A stretch of DNA of 50,185 nucleotides from Actinocrinis puniceicyclus (GTDB lineage Bacteria > Actinomycetota > Actinomycetes > Streptomycetales > Catenulisporaceae). How positions within the stretch are numbered: the stretch's first letter is position 1; each line of letters starts with the position of its first letter. Below are positions 24,836-32,863 of this stretch, one piece after another. The DNA is taken from assembly GCF_018283645.1 (NCBI RefSeq), contig NZ_JAGSXH010000039.1, forward strand, positions 1 through 50,185, in the 5' to 3' direction. The translations under genes and the position numbers were made by a program. Below the pieces are notes generated by a model, which did not search any database, had not been told where the DNA came from, and worked only from the letters and a program-made list of their open reading frames with translations.

Positions 24836-24964
24836 TCAGCAGCCGCTGTTCTGGGAGCTCATGCTCAGCCCGGGCAGGCTGAACGAGGCGGCGGTGGTGG
24901 CGTAGCCGTCCTGACGCAGGTTACTGATGTCAACGGTCCGCGGCTGCTGGGCGAAGTCGCCGAG
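24836..24964 (-). pseudogene. C-terminal coding relic with Ser/Thr-rich end and terminal Cys
   Basis: One minus-strand frame ending at the TGA 24836-24838 shows natural codon use and a protein-like sequence: GDFAQQPRTVDISNLRQDGY, then ATTAASFSLPGLSMSSQNSGC before the stop. No ATG, GTG or TTG occurs in frame for more than 80 codons upstream, except an internal ATG near the end, so it cannot be expressed as it stands. It could be the remnant of a longer gene or of a small peptide precursor whose start was lost. No family is recognised. Confidence 0.3.
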
Positions 24965-25414
24965 CGGCCCGGCGAGGCGCCGGCCCGAGGGGGCGGACCC
25001 TGATCTACGGCGCCGCGGCCACCTGACCGGCTGCCGCGGATCAGGGTTCCGTTCGCGGTCGGCCGCGATGCGCTGACCGCAGCGCGCTGACCGGAGGCGG
25101 CACGCTCTGCGCAGGGGCGGCCCGCTGCGGTGGTCAGGGTCGGGATCCGGCCGGGCCCGCTACCGGTAGGCTGGGCGCGTGGCCAGGCGATGGAGCACCG
25201 ACGAGCTTTCGCGCGGAGATCGTCCGGCGGACCCGCGCTCTCGGGCCGGCGGCGCAAGTCGCGTCCGTCCCGCGACACGGCCCGCGCGATCTCACCAGGC
25301 GCGCCCACGGACGCGCCCCCCGGCAAGCCCCGGGGAATGCGCGCTAGCGGCGACCTCGCGCGCTCTCCTCCTCCTCGCGTGACTCGCGCTCATGCCGACG
25401 GAGAAGCGCTCCCG

Positions 25415-26113
25415 ATGCCCGAGACCGCGACGCCTGGCGCCGCCGCCGTGGACGTCGCAGCCGCCGAGACCGCGGCCATGACCGCGCCCGATGTCGGCCC
25501 GGTACGCCGCAGGCCGGTGCAGCGCCGCAGCCTGGAGCGCTTCGAGCGGATGCTCGACGCCTGCGCGCGCCTGCTCGACGAGGTCGGCTACGACGAGTTG
25601 ACCACCAGCGAGGTGGCCCGGCGCGCCGGCGTGCCGATCGGCACGCTGTACCAGTTCTTCGACGGCAAACAGGCGCTCACCCGGGCCTTGGCGCGCCGCA
25701 ACCTGGACCTGTTCCTCGACCGGCTGCACGTCCGATTCGCCGCCGCGCCCGCCGTCGAGACCTGGGCCGACGCCGCGTCCGCGGTGGTAGCCGAGTTCGT
25801 GGCGATGAAGCGCGAGGTGCCCGGCTTCGCCTCGGTCGACTTCGGCGACGCCCGGCCCGGCAAGGACTACCTGCTCGACGAGCGGCGCGAGATGGAGAAC
25901 AACCGGATGGTCGCCGAGCGGCTCAAGGTGCTCGGCGTGCACGACCTGGGACTGCCGGACGGCCCCGACGTGGACCGGACCCTGCTGGTCGCGGTCGAGG
26001 CCGCGGACAGCGTGCTGCGCCTGGCCTTCCGCCGGCATCCTGCCGGGGATCCGGACCTGATCGCCGAGGCCGATCTGCTGTTGCGCGGCTACCTCGCGGC
26101 CCGGCTGCTCTGA
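25415..26113 (+). CDS. TetR-family regulator
   Basis: A 232-residue TetR protein. After about 30 variable residues comes the DNA-binding domain: QRRSLERFERMLDACARLLDEVGYDELTTSEVARRAGVPIGTLYQFFDGKQALTRALARR (residues about 36-95), a textbook TetR helix-turn-helix. The C-terminal ligand domain contains VVAEFVAMKREVPGFASVDFG and ends DLIAEADLLLRGYLAARLL. ATG 25415 has GGAGAA about 10 bases upstream. The neighbouring gene on its own strand encodes a membrane protein 124 bases downstream, a possible target. The stop codon lies inside a 15-base tandem repeat. Confidence 0.92.
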   Translation: MPETATPGAAAVDVAAAETAAMTAPDVGPVRRRPVQRRSLERFERMLDACARLLDEVGYDELTTSEVARRAGVPIGTLYQFFDGKQALTRALARRNLDLFLDRLHVRFAAAPAVETWADAASAVVAEFVAMKREVPGFASVDFGDARPGKDYLLDERREMENNRMVAERLKVLGVHDLGLPDGPDVDRTLLVAVEAADSVLRLAFRRHPAGDPDLIAEADLLLRGYLAARLL

Positions 26114-26168
26114 CACGGCTGCTCTGACACGGCTGCTCTGACTCGGCCGCTCTGACACGGCTGCCGAG
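26102..26168. repeat. 15-base tandem repeat spanning the TetR stop codon
   Basis: CGGCTGCTCTGACAC-type units at 26102, 26117, 26132 and 26147, with a partial fifth copy. Each unit contains TGA in the TetR frame, so the stop codon has been multiplied by duplication. The array looks like recent slippage of the gene end. Confidence 0.85.
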
Positions 26169-26237
26169 GCACTAGGGCCGGATGTCACCTGGTGGAAGCG
26201 TGAAAGACGGTTCAACCCGGTCCCGTGCTGTGGCAGC

Positions 26238-26888
26238 ATGATGCTCACGATGGGCGAGCATCCGCTTGTGCTCCTACTTCCGCGCGCGGCGCGTGCAGCG
26301 GCGTTGGCTGCCGCCTGCGTGCTGCTGGCCGCGCTCGGCCACGTGCTCGCCTCCCAGGCAGTTCTGCCGCAAAGCACGGTGTTGCAGGCTTGGATCGTGC
26401 TGCTGTGCGTCGGGTGCGCCTTCGCGCGCCGCGAGCGCGCCCTCCCGGCGATCGCCGCGTTCGTACTGGGCGCGCAGGCGGCGCTCTTCCTCTGGTTCCA
26501 GGCCGCCGAACTGCAAGGCTCCGCCGCGCGCTGCGTCGCCGTGACGAACCTGCCGCCGGGCCTGACGGTGCCCGGCATGTGCGGCACCGCCGTCCCCGGC
26601 TGGGCGCAGACCGGTCTGCTGATCTGCATGCACGTCGCCGCCGCGCTGCTGTGCGCCTGGTGGCTCAGGCGCGGAGAGGCCGCGCTGTTCACGCTCGGCC
26701 GGCTGCTCGTGGAGTTCGGCCGCGCCCTGCTGACCATTCCCGCGGCGCTGTTGCGGGCCTTCGTCCCGTACGCCGGGCCGCAGCGCTCGAAATTCCCCCG
26801 GCGCCGCGGCCGCCCGCCGCGACCGGCCGCCGTGTCGCACCTCCCCGTTGTCCGCAGAGGGCCGCCGCTTCCGCTCTGCTCCGCCTGA
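26238..26888 (+). CDS. Hypothetical integral membrane protein
   Basis: A 216-residue protein with four predicted membrane segments: about residues 18-40 ([18 protein letters not shown]), 46-62 ([15 protein letters not shown]), 68-90 ([21 protein letters not shown]) and 122-142 ([19 protein letters not shown]). A basic C-terminal tail rich in Arg and Pro follows. Cysteines occur in the loop [18 protein letters not shown], which could form an extracytoplasmic disulphide. Several actinobacterial hypothetical proteins share this layout, but no function is known. ATG 26238 is used; ATGs at 26241 and 26250 are alternatives. Its neighbour is a thiol-redox group. Confidence 0.7.
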   Translation: MMLTMGEHPLVLLLPRAARAAALAAACVLLAALGHVLASQAVLPQSTVLQAWIVLLCVGCAFARRERALPAIAAFVLGAQAALFLWFQAAELQGSAARCVAVTNLPPGLTVPGMCGTAVPGWAQTGLLICMHVAAALLCAWWLRRGEAALFTLGRLLVEFGRALLTIPAALLRAFVPYAGPQRSKFPRRRGRPPRPAAVSHLPVVRRGPPLPLCSA

Positions 26889-27018
26889 CCCGCCCGCTTC
26901 CCGGGCCGTCGCACCGGAAGCGGGCACGCCGCGCGCCAGCCACCCCCCTGATCACCAGGGCGGCCGGACCGTGAGCGCGTGCGGCTCCTCACTCCGCAGA
27001 CAGCATCAGGGAGCAACC

Positions 27019-27933
27019 ATGAGTTCGACCCGTCCCACCCGCACGACCCGCGAGGAACGCCTCCGCAAAGCCCAAGCCAAGATCGCCGCGCAGCGCGAGG
27101 CCGAACGCCGCCGCCGGCGGCTGTGGCTGGCCGCGGGCAGTCTCCTCGCCGTCGTCGCCGTGTTCGCGGCCCTCGTCATCGCCAAGGCGGCCGGCGGATC
27201 GCACACCGCCTCCACGACCCAGTCCTCCGGGCTCTCGGCCGCGGACACGGCCCGCGTCGTCCAGTCCGCCACCACCGTGCCGGGCCCGGTGCTCGACACG
27301 ATCGGCCGCGGCACGGTCAGCAACGGTCCGGCGGCCATCGCCGGGGCACCGGCACTGGCGAGTGGCGGCAAGCCCGAAGTGCTGTACATCGGCGAAGAGT
27401 GGTGCCCGTACTGCGCCGCACAGCGCTGGGCGATCGTCGTCGCACTCAGCCGCTTCGGCACCTTCAGCGGCCTCGGTCTGACCCAGTCCGCCGGCGACGA
27501 CGTATATCCGAACACGCACACCTTCAGCTTCGCGAAGACCACGTACAGCAGCCCTTACCTCAGCTTCAGCGCGGTTGAGACGCAGGATGCGGACAAGAAG
27601 CCGCTGCAGACGATGACCGCCGAGCAGCAGCGCCTGATCTCGGTGTACGACTCGCCCCCGTACGTGCCGTCCTCGGCGGCCGGCGGCATCCCGTTCCTCG
27701 ACCTCGGCGGCAAGTTCATGATCAGTGGCGCGAGCTACAGCCCGCAGACGCTGGCCGGGAAGAGCTGGTCGCAGATCGCATCGGCGCTCTCGGACCCTTC
27801 GAGCGCGGAGGCGCAGGGTATCGACGGCTCGGCGAACGCACTGACCGCCGCCTTGTGCACGCTGACCAGACAGCAGCCCGCGAACGTGTGCTCCGCCAAG
27901 GGCGTCACCGAGGCGAAGGGCGCGCTGAAGTGA
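27019..27933 (+). CDS. DUF929 membrane-anchored thioredoxin-fold protein
   Basis: A 304-residue protein with a basic N-terminus, one membrane helix (about 36-58) and an extracytoplasmic DUF929 domain. That domain contains [22 protein letters not shown], with CPYC at residues 129-132 as the redox site, then [17 protein letters not shown], which ends in a cis-Pro-like loop region. The family is expected to exchange disulphides outside the membrane, in the manner of DsbA-like proteins. Start ATG 27019 has GGGAG 6 bases upstream. The stop overlaps the VKOR start (GTGA), so the two are translated together, consistent with VKOR re-oxidising this CPYC protein. Confidence 0.9.
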   Translation: MSSTRPTRTTREERLRKAQAKIAAQREAERRRRRLWLAAGSLLAVVAVFAALVIAKAAGGSHTASTTQSSGLSAADTARVVQSATTVPGPVLDTIGRGTVSNGPAAIAGAPALASGGKPEVLYIGEEWCPYCAAQRWAIVVALSRFGTFSGLGLTQSAGDDVYPNTHTFSFAKTTYSSPYLSFSAVETQDADKKPLQTMTAEQQRLISVYDSPPYVPSSAAGGIPFLDLGGKFMISGASYSPQTLAGKSWSQIASALSDPSSAEAQGIDGSANALTAALCTLTRQQPANVCSAKGVTEAKGALK

Positions 27934-28502
27934 GTACGAACACGAACACGAACACGAACACGAGCCGGACCGGGCGCGAGGCCGTCGCGGCGTCGCGGCC
28001 CGGGGCGCCGCGGTGGGCGCTGATCGCCGCGCCGCTGACGGCCGCCGCGGGTCTTGCGGTGTCGATCTACCTGACGGTCGCGCACTACACGACCACGGTC
28101 ACCCTGGCCTGCCCGCAGAGCGCGACCGTCAACTGCGAGAAGGTCACCACCAGCGCGCAGTCGCAGTTCCTCGGCATGCCGGTGGCCGTGCTCGGGACCG
28201 GGTACTTCGCCGTGATGCTCCTGCTGTGCCTGCCGTGGACCTGGCGCGCGGACCGCCCGGTCGTGCTGCGGCATGTCAGGGTGCTGGCGGCACTCGGCGG
28301 CGTCGGCTTCGTCGCCTGGCTCGTCTACGCGGAGCTGTTCGTGATCAACGCGATCTGCCTCTGGTGCACCACGGTGCACGCGCTGACGCTGGTGTTGTTC
28401 GGCGTCGTCGCGTTCGGCACCGCGGCCGCCGCGGACCCGGCCGACCCGGCGGACCCGGCGGACGTACCGGCGCGCGCCGGGCGATCAAGGCGCCCGCTAT
28501 GA
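27930..28502 (+). CDS. Vitamin K epoxide reductase (VKOR) family protein
   Basis: A 190-residue four-helix membrane protein that passes electrons from thiol proteins to quinones. It has the extracytoplasmic loop [22 protein letters not shown] with its cysteine pair and conserved Ser, and the CLWC active-site pair on a helix ([15 protein letters not shown]). GTG 27930 overlaps the DUF929 stop by 4 bases, giving a 12-residue N-terminus that is an artefact-like Thr-Asn repeat (four ACGAAC units, 27936-27959). The C-terminus carries Ala-Asp-Pro repeats. Its 3' end overlaps the convergent SCO1 gene by 6 bases. Confidence 0.92.
   Translation: MSTNTNTNTNTSRTGREAVAASRPGAPRWALIAAPLTAAAGLAVSIYLTVAHYTTTVTLACPQSATVNCEKVTTSAQSQFLGMPVAVLGTGYFAVMLLLCLPWTWRADRPVVLRHVRVLAALGGVGFVAWLVYAELFVINAICLWCTTVHALTLVLFGVVAFGTAAAADPADPADPADVPARAGRSRRPL
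27936..27959 (+). repeat. ACGAAC hexamer repeat at the VKOR N-terminus
   Basis: Four exact ACGAAC units encode Thr-Asn repeats right after the GTG start. Copy-number change would be in frame. Confidence 0.85.
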
Positions 28503-29333
28503 CAGCGGGATCGGCTTGTGCACGAGGCCGCTGACGATCTGTAGCGCCTGCTGCGTCGTCCAGGCGTCCCCGCCGGGGTGATCGAGGTTCTGGCGGCCGT
28601 TGTCGTTCAGGAAGCTCCTGAGCGCCGACGGCAGCGCTGTGCCCTGCTCGACGTGTGCCGGCCCGTCGAGCAGGGTCTGCTCATGGCCGTCGCCGTCGAT
28701 GAAGAACACGTCGTCGCTGTGGTTGAGGTCGTAGGTGAGGGGCGCGCCGGTCAGCCAGTTCTTGGCCGGGACGGCGCCCTCGGGGACCTTCTGGATCCAC
28801 ACCCCGAAGTTGTGCCACAGCGTCGCAAGGTCCTGCGCCGGACCGGTGAGGATCGCCCAGTCCGCTGGCGCCGGGGCGTAAAGCCGCCGGTACGCGGCCA
28901 GTTGGGCGGTGGTGTCGCGTTGCGGGTCGATCGTGATGCTCAGGAACTCGACCCGGTCGCCGAGCCCGGCTTTCTGCACCGCGCGCGCCGCTTGCACGAG
29001 GTCCGCGGTGTCCAGCGGGCAGGTCTCCTGGCACAGCGTCATCACGTCGTTGATCACGAGGATCTTGCCCTTGAACGAGGACAGGGCGGCCGGGTGGCCG
29101 GACGAGTCTTCCAACGGCAGGTTCAGGATGGCCTGTGGCAGCGCGATGTCCATCGCGCTGTTGCCCGCGCTCGCGCCGGGGGCCGGCGCGGCCGCGCCGG
29201 AGGTGTCGCCGCCCGCCGCGGTGCACGCGGACAGCGGCAGGCAGGCGGTGGCGAGGGCCGCGAGCAGCGCCCGCCGTCCAGAACCGCGCCGGCGCGAGCG
29301 AGGCGGGCGCGCCGCGTCAGGGTTGTCGGTCAC
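28497..29333 (-). CDS. SCO1/SenC family lipoprotein
   Basis: A 278-residue lipoprotein with the lipobox LPLSAC (lipidated Cys37) and an extracytoplasmic SCO1-type thioredoxin fold. Copper-site residues are present: Cys101 and Cys105 in CQETC, and a distal His at about 205 in DLNHSDDVFFID. The family delivers copper to the Cu-A site of cytochrome oxidase or handles disulphides. Here it converges on the DUF929-VKOR operon, whose last 6 bases overlap its own, with stop codons almost face to face. That adjacency supports a shared thiol-redox or respiratory role. Homologues often bear extra C-terminal sequence like the tail here. Confidence 0.9.
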   Translation of the reverse strand: MTDNPDAARPPRSRRRGSGRRALLAALATACLPLSACTAAGGDTSGAAAPAPGASAGNSAMDIALPQAILNLPLEDSSGHPAALSSFKGKILVINDVMTLCQETCPLDTADLVQAARAVQKAGLGDRVEFLSITIDPQRDTTAQLAAYRRLYAPAPADWAILTGPAQDLATLWHNFGVWIQKVPEGAVPAKNWLTGAPLTYDLNHSDDVFFIDGDGHEQTLLDGPAHVEQGTALPSALRSFLNDNGRQNLDHPGGDAWTTQQALQIVSGLVHKPIPLS

Positions 29334-29521
29334 GGCGCTCTTCCTTCGTCTTGCCGGTTTCCTTCGTCTCTCCCGGCCGCGTCACAGCGAGCACGCTCCG
29401 GTGCGATTCACGCTACCCGGGCCGCACTGGCCCCATGGCGCGGGGGTGCTGCCGCACGAGAGCGCGGCGACGGCGCAGGTGGAAGGCGCTTCGTGGCGCG
29501 GCGGTTGCTAAACTGCCGCGC

Positions 29522-30235
29522 GTGGGAGAGGAAACGACGGGGGAGCGGGCCGCGGCGGCGCCGGGACGCCTGCTGGGGCGTGGGCGCGACGCGGACGTGT
29601 ATGACCTCGGCGACGGCCGCGTGCTGCGCCGGTATCGGGTGGACTACGACCATGCGAACGAGATAACGGCACTGAGATACCTGCACGCCCAGGGCTTCCC
29701 GGTCCCGCTCCTGCACGAGGCCGACGGCGGTCGCGACATGATCTTCGAGCGCGCCGACGGGCCGACGATGCTCGCCGACCTGCTGCGGCACCCGTGGCGG
29801 GCACGGAGCCACGCCCGGCTGCTGGCCGACCTGCATCGCAGGCTGCACGCGCTCGCCGCGCCGCCGGGACTGCCCGGGCCGGCGCCGGATCCGGGCCGCG
29901 GCGTGATCCTGCACCTTGATCTGCATCCTGCGAACGTGCTGCTCTCGCCGACCGGACCCGTGGTCATCGACTGGTCGAACGCGGCTGCGGGGCCGGCCGG
30001 CAGCGACCTGGCGCACACGCTCGTGGTCATGGCCGTGAGCGAGGTGCCCGATCTGCCGTGGCCGTTGCGCCCGTTCGTCGCGCTGCTGCGCCGCCGCTTC
30101 CTGCGGGCGTTCTTGGCCGCCGCGCATGCCGATCCCGCGCCTTTCCTGGCGGGCGCGTGCCGGCGGCGGCTGTCCGACCCGAATCTGCTGCCGTCCGAGG
30201 CACGGCGGATCAACGCGATGCTGGCGCGGTCATGA
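29522..30235 (+). CDS. Phosphotransferase-like (APH/kinase-fold) protein
   Basis: A 237-residue kinase-fold protein with LLGRGRDADVYDLGDGRVLRRYR (the nucleotide-binding lobe), the E in HANEITALRYLHA, the catalytic loop LHLDLHPANVLL (His-x-Asp...Asn) and metal-binding VIDWSNAAAG. This is the aminoglycoside phosphotransferase / choline-kinase group; the substrate could be a small molecule or protein. GTG 29522 is used with no clear ribosome site, so it may be leaderless. The stop overlaps the pentapeptide gene start by ATGA, so the two are translationally coupled. Confidence 0.85.
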   Translation: MGEETTGERAAAAPGRLLGRGRDADVYDLGDGRVLRRYRVDYDHANEITALRYLHAQGFPVPLLHEADGGRDMIFERADGPTMLADLLRHPWRARSHARLLADLHRRLHALAAPPGLPGPAPDPGRGVILHLDLHPANVLLSPTGPVVIDWSNAAAGPAGSDLAHTLVVMAVSEVPDLPWPLRPFVALLRRRFLRAFLAAAHADPAPFLAGACRRRLSDPNLLPSEARRINAMLARS

Positions 30236-31056
30236 CGGCCGGCGGGCAGCGCGAACGGCCCGACCTGCGCGCGGACTGCGGCAGCTGCTTCGCCCTGTGC
30301 TGCGTCGCGCTGAACTTCTTCAAGTCGGCCGAGTTCGCGCTCGACAAGCCCGCCGGGCGGCCGTGCGCGAACCTGCGCGAGGACCACGGTTGCGCCATCC
30401 ACGCGAACCTGCGCGAACGCGGTTTCTCCGGCTGCACGGTCTTCGAGTGCTTCGGCGCCGGCCAGAAGGTGTCGCAGCACACGTTCGAAGGCGTCGGCTG
30501 GCGTCAGGACCCGGACACCGCGCGGCGCATGTTCGCGGTCTTCCCCGTCATGCGGCAGCTGCACGAGTTGCTCTGGTACATGAACGACGCGCTGGACCTG
30601 GCGGCCGCGGAACCGGTGCACGCCGCACTGCGCCGCGCGATCGAGGAGACCGACCGGCTGACGGGCGCCGGAGCCGAGACGATCCTGAGCGCGGACGTCG
30701 CGGCGTTGCGCGAGCGGGTCAATGTGCTGCTGACCCGGGCGAGCGAGCTGGCGCGCGCCGAAGTCGAGCGGCGTGGGCGCAACCATCGCGGCGGCGATCT
30801 GATCGGGGCCAAGCTCGCCGGCGCGGATCTGCGCGGCGCGAACCTGCGCGGGGCGCTGCTCGTCGCGGCCGACCTGAGGAAGGCCGATCTGCGGCTGGCC
30901 GACGTGATCGGCGCGGACCTGCGCGACGCCGACCTGCGCGGGGCGGACCTGCGCGGTTGCCTCTTCCTCACCCGGTCGCAGCTCCAGAGCGCGAAGGGGG
31001 ACGCCGCGACGCGGCTCGCGCCGGGCTGTGCGCGCCCGGCGCACTGGGCCGCCTGA
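30232..31056 (+). CDS. Cysteine-cluster protein with pentapeptide repeats
   Basis: A 274-residue two-part protein. The N-terminal 80 residues have eight cysteines: Cys16, Cys19, Cys23, Cys24, Cys45, Cys54, Cys68 and Cys73, spaced like the YkgJ-type metal-chelating cluster (C-x2-C-x3-C-C). A helical linker follows (about 90-180). Residues about 182-240 are pentapeptide repeats of A-(D/N)-L-R-x type, forming a right-handed beta helix. Pentapeptide proteins can mimic DNA or act as scaffolds; the Cys cluster suggests an iron or zinc site. It is coupled to the kinase-fold gene by an ATGA overlap and lies just before the convergent CIS operon. Confidence 0.9.
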   Translation: MTAGGQRERPDLRADCGSCFALCCVALNFFKSAEFALDKPAGRPCANLREDHGCAIHANLRERGFSGCTVFECFGAGQKVSQHTFEGVGWRQDPDTARRMFAVFPVMRQLHELLWYMNDALDLAAAEPVHAALRRAIEETDRLTGAGAETILSADVAALRERVNVLLTRASELARAEVERRGRNHRGGDLIGAKLAGADLRGANLRGALLVAADLRKADLRLADVIGADLRDADLRGADLRGCLFLTRSQLQSAKGDAATRLAPGCARPAHWAA

Positions 31057-31062
31057 GCCGGG

Positions 31063-31088
31063 CCGGGCCGGCGCTCGGCGCGGCCCGG
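31063..31088. terminator. Hairpin between convergent operons
   Basis: Inverted repeat CCGGGCCG / CGGCCCGG with a 10-base loop between the pentapeptide gene stop (31056) and the stop of the last CIS gene (31101). It probably ends transcription of both convergent units. No T tract. Confidence 0.45.
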
Positions 31089-31100
31089 GTCCCGGCGGGT

Positions 31101-32234
31101 TCAGCCCGACTTGACGAAGAACTCAAGGTCGCGGATCGCCAGGGCGTGCTGCTTCTGGCCCGGATAGGCGTCCTTGACCGTGATCGTGACCGTGGTGACC
31201 TGCCGCAGGGCGGTGCCGCGGCTCTGGAAGTCCGCGGAGTCGTCGAAGGACAGCGTGACCGGCGCCGCGCCCGCCGCGGTGACCACCAGGACGCGCGGGC
31301 GGGCGAAGGCGCGGAAGTTCTGCGCGTCCGCACCGGAGAGGATGCCGATCTGGTCGATGTCCACCGGCGCGGCGAAGCTGACGGTCAGCGCCTCGCCCAC
31401 TCCGTCAGGGTGCTGCGCGCTGGCCCAGTACGTGGTGTTCAGCCCGTCGATCGCCAGCGCCGCGGCGTGGTCCTTCGCCGAGGCGGCCGAGGCGCCGACC
31501 GGGGTGACGTTGGCATAGTGCTGATCCACCCGCGCCTTGGCCCTGCCCAGCAGCGTGCTCACCTCGTTCGTCACCCACGTGCGCGCCGGGCCGAGGCCGA
31601 TGCCCGCCAGTCCGGCGATGATCAGCAGCGGTGCGAGCCTGCCGAGCTTGAGGTGCCGCGGCAGCCGCGGCCCGCGCCGGCCCGCCCGGCCCGTACCGCC
31701 GGCCTGGTGGTCGCGGAAACCGCCGGGCCGCTGCCCTGCGGCGTACTGGCGGCGGCGGCCGGTGAGCCGGTCGATCAGCCGCCGCCACCAGCCCCTGCGG
31801 GCGGAAGGCGCAGGCACCGGCAGTTGCAGCATCGCGCCGCACGAGCGGCAGAACCGGCGTTCCTGCGGATTGCGCACCCCGCAGGCCTGGCAGTAAGGGC
31901 CGGTATGTTCCGGCTCGGACGCTGCCGGCACCGGTTGCGCCCGGCGGGCCTCGGCCGCCGGAATCCAGCCACGCGGCTGTGGTTGCGGCCCCGGCGGGTA
32001 CGCCGCGGATTCAGGCACCGCCGATTGCGTGCGCCGCACCGGCCCCTGCGCGCGTGGCCCCTGCATCACCGGCCCCGCCTCGACCGGCTCGACCGGCGTC
32101 GGCGCCGCCGTCTGCACGGTCGGCAGGATCCGGGTTTCGACGCGTTCCCCGGACCAGTCCAGCAGCGCGCCGCACGACGAACAGAAGCCGTCCGTCGACG
32201 GCGCGCTGTTCCCGCATTCCCGACACAGGATCAT
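31101..32234 (-). CDS. Double zinc-ribbon membrane protein with discoidin-like domain
   Basis: A 377-residue protein with two zinc ribbons (Cys4, 7, 18, 21 and Cys115, 118, 129, 132) joined by a Pro-rich linker. A basic stretch follows, then one membrane helix (about 198-217) and a C-terminal region (about 245-377) containing IDGLNTTYWAS, LTVSFAAPVDIDQIGI and a final LEFFVKSG. That end resembles discoidin/F5-8C-type or NADase-type glycan-binding domains. Topology should be N-inside, C-outside. ATG 32234 overlaps the stop of the preceding gene (ATGA). It is the last gene of the CIS operon, and this layout recalls the CIS-associated membrane adaptor CisA described in Streptomyces, from memory. 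It may anchor the particle to the membrane. Confidence 0.85.
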   Translation of the reverse strand: MILCRECGNSAPSTDGFCSSCGALLDWSGERVETRILPTVQTAAPTPVEPVEAGPVMQGPRAQGPVRRTQSAVPESAAYPPGPQPQPRGWIPAAEARRAQPVPAASEPEHTGPYCQACGVRNPQERRFCRSCGAMLQLPVPAPSARRGWWRRLIDRLTGRRRQYAAGQRPGGFRDHQAGGTGRAGRRGPRLPRHLKLGRLAPLLIIAGLAGIGLGPARTWVTNEVSTLLGRAKARVDQHYANVTPVGASAASAKDHAAALAIDGLNTTYWASAQHPDGVGEALTVSFAAPVDIDQIGILSGADAQNFRAFARPRVLVVTAAGAAPVTLSFDDSADFQSRGTALRQVTTVTITVKDAYPGQKQHALAIRDLEFFVKSG

Positions 32235-32863
32235 GATTCGCTCGTACCTCCGTAGGTTCTCGCCCCCTGCGGCCTGGCCCGGCGGTTCGGCGCCGCCCCG
32301 GCCTCGGCCACATCCACCGCGATGGCGCAATGCACGCCCGCGGCCTCCTCGATCGCGGCCCGCACCGCCGACCGCGCAGCTTGCGCGTCCTGCTCGCCGA
32401 CGCGAACCCGCACCCGAGGCGCGGTCCGCGGCCAGCCGGAATCGGCCCCGCCCGGTACCGTCGACCATCTGGTCCCGCCCGGATCGTCCAACTCCACCTG
32501 CTCGACCGGCACGCCCGCCGCCCGCGCCGCAGCCTCCCGGACGCCGGACGGCGTGCCGCGCAGCGCGTGATCCCGTACCGCGGCGGCGATCTGCGCGCGT
32601 TCGGCGGCCGCGCCCTGCCGTACCGCGCCGCGACAGCCGACCAGATCCGCGAGCCACGGCAGGAAGTCCTCGGGCGCCAGGTAAGGGTCCAGATACGCGT
32701 CGAAGCAGTCCACGGCGGTCACCAGCGGCGCTATCACCTCGTCGAAGGCGGCGCACAGATCCATGAACAGCGGATCCTCCTGATACACCGCCGGGATCGC
32801 CTGCCGCAGCGCCGCAGCGACGCCCAGCACGCCCGGCTCCTGCTCGCTGATCAGACCCCTCAT
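32231..32863 (-). CDS. Phage tail protein I-like baseplate component
   Basis: A 210-residue protein from ATG 32863. The segment LRQAIPAVYQEDPLFMDLCAAFDEVIAPLVTAVDCFDAYLDPYLAPEDFLPWLADLVG has the tail protein I (gpI / Afp12-like) signature: a helical N-terminus followed by the D-P-x-L-A-P-x-x-F-L-x-W-L-A core. Residues 81-115 give the RG-T-x-x-G motif (HALRGTPSGVREAAARAAGV). The C-terminus is variable. It follows the large J-like gene immediately (one base earlier) and overlaps the zinc-ribbon gene, so it belongs to the wedge part of the baseplate. Confidence 0.88.
   Translation of the reverse strand: MRGLISEQEPGVLGVAAALRQAIPAVYQEDPLFMDLCAAFDEVIAPLVTAVDCFDAYLDPYLAPEDFLPWLADLVGCRGAVRQGAAAERAQIAAAVRDHALRGTPSGVREAAARAAGVPVEQVELDDPGGTRWSTVPGGADSGWPRTAPRVRVRVGEQDAQAARSAVRAAIEEAAGVHCAIAVDVAEAGAAPNRRARPQGARTYGGTSES

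Larger units (their letters stand above)
24606..25414. other. About 800-base region with repeat and gene relic
   Basis: Between the divergent Gfo/Idh/MocA and TetR genes. It contains a GGTTCC-type tandem repeat (24763-24812), a minus-strand coding-like relic (24836-24964) and a very short minus-strand frame (24727-24834), each listed separately. The remainder has no recognisable gene; the TetR promoter should lie near its right end. Confidence 0.5.
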
